From Pseudonocardia sp. (GTDB lineage Bacteria; Actinomycetota; Actinomycetes; Mycobacteriales; Pseudonocardiaceae), in assembly GCA_030147065.1 (NCBI GenBank), contig JASLAP010000623.1, positions 1 to 7,852 of the forward strand: a DNA stretch of 7,852 nt, written 5' to 3'. The position numbers were made by a program, and so were the translations under genes. Position 1 is the stretch's first letter, and every line of letters starts with the position of its first letter. This document shows, piece after piece, positions 6,318 to 7,852 of this stretch. Under the pieces are notes generated by a model. That model did not search any database. It was not told where the DNA came from and worked only from the letters and a program-made list of their open reading frames with translations.

Positions 6318-6724
6318 AGGGCGGGGAACCAGAGCTTGATCTCGCGGGCGGCGCTGTCCGCCGAGTCGGAGCCGTGCACCAGGTTGAACTGGGTCTCCAG
6401 GCCGAAGTCCCCGCGGATGGTGCCCGGGGTGGCCTTCTCCACCGGGTCGGTGCCGCCGGCCAGCTGGCGGAACGCGGCGATGGCCCGCGGGCCCTCGACG
6501 ACCGCGGCCAGCACCGGGCCGGAGGTGATGAACTCCAGCAGCGAGCCGAAGAACGGCTTGCCGTCGTGCTCGGCGTAGTGCTGGGCGGCCAGCTCGCCGT
6601 CGACGGTGCGCAGCTCCAGCGCGACGATGTCGAGCCCCTTGCGCTCGATGCGGGACAGGACCTCACCGACCAGCCTGCGCTGCACGCCGTCGGGCTTGAC
6701 CAGGACCAGGGTGCGTTCACTCAC
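6314..6724 (-). CDS. ndk: Nucleoside diphosphate kinase
   Basis: A 136-aa protein, the normal length for bacterial Ndk. It transfers the gamma phosphate of ATP to nucleoside diphosphates through a phosphohistidine, balancing NTP and dNTP pools. The start SERTLVLVKPDGVQRRLVGE carries the conserved KPDGV, and NLVHGSDS contains the phosphorylated His117; ATPGTIRGDFG (98-108) holds the nucleotide-binding Thr and Arg. The GTG at 6724 is the start by alignment with the family, since VSERTL directly precedes the first beta strand. No Shine-Dalgarno is present, but TACGCT ends 6 nt upstream, suggesting leaderless translation. The gene is followed by a GTGA-overlapping GNAT gene. In many actinobacteria ndk lies near folC and rne; here a TetR gene and a molybdenum-hydroxylase operon are upstream. 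Confidence 0.98.
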   Translation of the reverse strand: MSERTLVLVKPDGVQRRLVGEVLSRIERKGLDIVALELRTVDGELAAQHYAEHDGKPFFGSLLEFITSGPVLAAVVEGPRAIAAFRQLAGGTDPVEKATPGTIRGDFGLETQFNLVHGSDSADSAAREIKLWFPAL

Positions 6725-6730
6725 CTGCGC

Positions 6731-6736
6731 AGCGTA
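6731..6736 (-). promoter_or_regulatory. Putative -10 hexamer TACGCT (extended GATACGCT) for ndk
   Basis: On the minus strand TACGCT fits TANNNT and ends 6 nt before the GTG at 6724. Initiation 6-7 nt downstream would place the mRNA 5' end at the start codon. The expected -35 zone falls inside a G-rich tract rather than a TTGAC-like sequence. Confidence 0.4.
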
Positions 6737-6744
6737 TCGGCGCA

Positions 6745-6774
6745 CCCTCCCCCGACCCCGCTCCGCCCCCGCCC
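6745..6774 (-). other. G-quadruplex-type motif upstream of ndk
   Basis: The plus strand shows five C-runs of at least three (6745-6747, 6749-6753, 6756-6759, 6766-6770, 6772-6774) separated by 1, 2, 6 and 1 nt. The minus (ndk coding) strand therefore fits the canonical G3+N1-7 four-tract pattern. It ends 8 nt upstream of the proposed ndk -10. Such motifs are common at this GC content; function is unproven. Confidence 0.5.
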
Positions 6775-6789
6775 GGGGCCCCCTCCCGT

Positions 6790-6878
6790 CCGGTTCAGGA
6801 AGGCCACCTTGCTGACCGCCCGGTTCAGGAAGGCCACCTTCCTGCCCTGTGCGGACCTGAAGGTGGCCTTCCTGAACC
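6790..6878. repeat. Direct plus inverted repeat cluster (~20-bp unit, three copies)
   Basis: A 21-nt unit at 6790-6810 recurs exactly at 6820-6840 (30-bp period; CTG follows both after one mismatch). A reverse-complement copy of 19 nt lies at 6860-6878. Copy 2 and the inverted copy can form a perfect 20-bp stem (6822-6841 with 6859-6878) around a 17-nt loop. Copy 2 is also palindromic by itself: CAGGAAGG (6826-6833), CCA, CCTTCCTG (6837-6844). It lies between the TetR stop (6913) and ndk, so the hairpin could terminate tetR transcription, though no T-run follows on either strand. The compact palindromic form suggests a dispersed intergenic repeat of this lineage. The rest of the 188-bp gene-free stretch (6725-6912) holds the ndk promoter and the C-rich tract. 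Confidence 0.9.
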
Positions 6879-6912
6879 TCGGCCGCGGCACGCCGGCGCG
6901 CGTCCCGGTTGG

Positions 6913-7623
6913 TCAGCCGGGGGCGTCCGCCGACCCGCCCTCTTGTTCCAGGCCGGCCAGGAAGACGCGGACGAACCGGGTGACCGTGGCCTGCAGGTCC
7001 GAACGGGCGAACCGACCGAGACCGCTGTCGGCGTTGGCCTGCTCGGCGTACAGGGCCACCACGACCGGCGGCGGGTGCGCGGCCTGCCACAACCCGGACG
7101 CCACCAGGCAGGTGGCCCCCACCAGCTCGAAGCAGACGTCCCGGTCGAGGCCGGGCAGGGCCCGGTGCACGGCGTCGGTCACGGCGTCGGTGGCGCGGAT
7201 CGCGGCGAGCTTGGAGGACCGCACGGCTTCCAGCGAGACGTTGCGCTCCAGGGTGAGCCCGGCGTGGGTGAACAGCTGGCAGAACAGCGGCCGGCCGGCG
7301 ACCGACGGGCCCAGCACGGCGACCACCCGCTCGGACCCGCTCATCGGCGCGGCGGCCATCCAGTCGAGGTCGGCGACGACGGCCGCCGCCCAGTCCCGCC
7401 ACTCGATCTCGGACAGCCGCAGGAAGATCTCCTCGCGGGTGCCGAAGTACTTGAGCAGCGCGGACTTGTGCATGCCGACCTCGGCGGCGATGGCGGCCAG
7501 GCTCACCGCGCCGACGCCGTCGCGCACGGCCAGCTCCCGGGCGGCAGCCAGGATCGCCTGGTAGCGCTGCTGCTTCTGCTCGGGACGCCGGGCCCGCAGG
7601 AAGCCGACCCCCTCGGTGTGCAC
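6913..7623 (-). CDS. TetR/AcrR-family transcriptional regulator
   Basis: A 236-aa protein. Residues 18-66 form the TetR DNA-binding domain: helix 1 RYQAILAAARELAVRDG, then the helix-turn-helix VSLAAIAAEVGMHKSALLKYF (40-60) and the following GTREEIFLRL. The C-terminal two-thirds (about 75-225) is an alpha-helical ligand and dimer domain too diverged to predict an effector; it contains three cysteines (115, 164, 172). It diverges from a molybdenum-hydroxylase [2Fe-2S] subunit gene, with 91 bp between starts containing strong palindromes, so it most likely represses that operon and perhaps itself. The start is a GTG at 7623 with no Shine-Dalgarno; TAGGGT ends 6 nt upstream. The first ~15 residues precede the domain and are the least certain part. 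Confidence 0.9.
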   Translation of the reverse strand: MHTEGVGFLRARRPEQKQQRYQAILAAARELAVRDGVGAVSLAAIAAEVGMHKSALLKYFGTREEIFLRLSEIEWRDWAAAVVADLDWMAAAPMSGSERVVAVLGPSVAGRPLFCQLFTHAGLTLERNVSLEAVRSSKLAAIRATDAVTDAVHRALPGLDRDVCFELVGATCLVASGLWQAAHPPPVVVALYAEQANADSGLGRFARSDLQATVTRFVRVFLAGLEQEGGSADAPG

Positions 7624-7629
7624 CGGACG

Positions 7630-7635
7630 ACCCTA
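7630..7635 (-). promoter_or_regulatory. Putative -10 hexamer TAGGGT for the TetR gene
   Basis: On the minus strand TAGGGT (TANNNT) ends 6 nt before the GTG at 7623, predicting a leaderless mRNA. The nearest palindrome arm begins at 7666, about 30 nt upstream of this hexamer and in its -35 to upstream zone, so autorepression is possible. No good -35. Confidence 0.3.
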
Positions 7636-7665
7636 GCTCGTCCGTCCGGCCGACCCCAGTTAAAT

Positions 7666-7705
7666 CAACGCCGTTCTCTTGTTAGGTGAACGGCGTTGCC
7701 CTAAC
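7666..7705. promoter_or_regulatory. Interleaved inverted repeats, likely TetR operator
   Basis: Two perfect inverted repeats interleave in the divergent spacer. The first has 10-nt arms, CAACGCCGTT (7666-7675) and AACGGCGTTG (7689-7698), 13 nt apart. The second has 6-nt arms, GTTAGG (7681-7686) and CCTAAC (7700-7705), also 13 nt apart. The right arm of the first lies inside the second. Both overlie the proposed promoter of the plus-strand gene, the classical layout for TetR-family repression by occlusion. Binding by the adjacent regulator is inferred from position. Confidence 0.65.
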
Positions 7706-7707
7706 GT
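7679..7707 (+). promoter_or_regulatory. Putative promoter of the molybdenum-hydroxylase operon
   Basis: TTGTTA (7679-7684) resembles a -35, and TAACGT (7702-7707) fits the TANNNT -10, with a 17-nt spacer. Seven nucleotides separate the -10 from the ATG at 7715, so transcription could start on the A of the start codon. No Shine-Dalgarno precedes the ATG. The second inverted repeat covers both hexamers. This is the best-formed promoter in the window. Confidence 0.5.
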
Positions 7708-7714
7708 GGGCCCC

Positions 7715-7852
7715 ATGACCGGACATCAGGGCCAGGTGGTCGAGGTGAAGTTGCGGGTGAACGGGACGGTGCGCCGGGTCGAGGTGGACCCCCGGGTCAG
7801 CCTGCTCGACGCGCTGCGCGAGCAGCTCGGGCTGACCGGCACCAAGAAGGGC
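7715..7852 (+). CDS. [2Fe-2S] subunit of a molybdenum hydroxylase (partial, N-terminal 46 codons)
   Basis: The first 46 residues match the plant-ferredoxin-like N-terminal domain of small subunits of the xanthine dehydrogenase / CO dehydrogenase / aldehyde oxidoreductase family (CoxS, PaoA/YagT type): LRVNGTVRRVEV, then DPRVSLLDALREQLGLTGTKKG. The window ends exactly where the first cluster-binding motif (CxxGxCGxC in the family) should begin, so no cysteine is visible. Complete members are about 150-200 aa and bind two [2Fe-2S] clusters that pass electrons from the molybdopterin subunit to FAD. FAD-binding and molybdopterin-binding subunit genes are expected just downstream. ATG start chosen by family alignment and by the -10 hexamer 7 nt upstream. 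The oxidised substrate (aldehyde, purine, CO or N-heterocycle) cannot be told from this part. Confidence 0.88.
   Translation, partial: MTGHQGQVVEVKLRVNGTVRRVEVDPRVSLLDALREQLGLTGTKKG

Noticed and set aside
4995..6578. Plus-strand open frame of 527 codons spanning the ATPase, GNAT and ndk antisense
   Set aside because: It crosses three well-supported genes on the other strand and shows no domain; its length comes from the lack of stop codons at this GC content.
6790..6878. CRISPR array
   Set aside because: Only two direct copies with a 9-10 bp gap and one inverted copy. No spacers of CRISPR length and no cas gene.
6374..7564. Plus-strand open frame through ndk, the repeat cluster and tetR, which translates the repeats into a repeated RFRKAT peptide
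   Set aside because: The repeated peptide only reflects the nucleotide repeat. No start signal or family supports a protein, and both flanking genes are certain on the minus strand.

Overview
The window comes from a very GC-rich, double-stranded bacterial genome, almost certainly an actinobacterium. Supporting signs are G/C at nearly every third codon position, frequent GTG starts, stop/start overlaps, and start codons that lack a Shine-Dalgarno but carry a TANNNT -10 hexamer 6-8 nt upstream. Pseudonocardiales or a near relative is my guess, from gene content only. Nine of the ten genes lie on the minus strand. Only the gene at the right edge is on plus, and it diverges from a TetR-type regulator.

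Layout from left to right: (1) 1-1182, minus: N-terminal 394 codons of a radical SAM protein of the uncharacterised TIGR03960-type family, continuing beyond the left edge. (2) 1271-2146, minus: dapA, which unexpectedly resembles the Escherichia coli enzyme much more than the usual actinobacterial one; it has a good Shine-Dalgarno and a possible promoter and hairpin leader of its own. (3) 2214-3005, minus: a tryptophan-rich polytopic membrane protein of the TspO/MBR-related group. (4) 3107-5717, minus: a three-gene ABC-2 exporter operon (ATPase, permease, permease; overlaps of 1 and 4 nt) that most resembles NodI/NodJ and DrrA/DrrB. (5) 5766-6317 and 6314-6724, minus: a GNAT acetyltransferase coupled by a GTGA overlap to ndk (nucleoside diphosphate kinase). 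(6) 6725-6912: a gene-free stretch with a C-rich tract (G-quadruplex motif on the minus strand) and a compact repeat cluster with two direct copies and one inverted copy of a ~20 bp unit. (7) 6913-7623, minus: the TetR-family regulator. (8) 7624-7714: a divergent control region with two interleaved inverted repeats on a plausible promoter. (9) 7715-7852, plus: the start of a [2Fe-2S] subunit of a molybdenum hydroxylase (xanthine dehydrogenase / CO dehydrogenase / aldehyde oxidoreductase family), cut by the window edge.

How they fit together: in actinobacteria ndk normally lies close to rne, often with radical SAM genes of the type seen at the left edge next to rne. The GNAT, ABC, TspO-like and dapA genes therefore look like accessory cargo inside an otherwise conserved housekeeping neighbourhood. 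The TetR gene most likely represses the divergent molybdenum-hydroxylase operon through the palindromes between them. I found no CRISPR array, tRNA, rRNA, transposase, toxin-antitoxin pair or recognisable defence system. The least expected signals are the dapA type, the 6790-6878 repeat cluster, the divergent operator, and the consistent leaderless promoter geometry.
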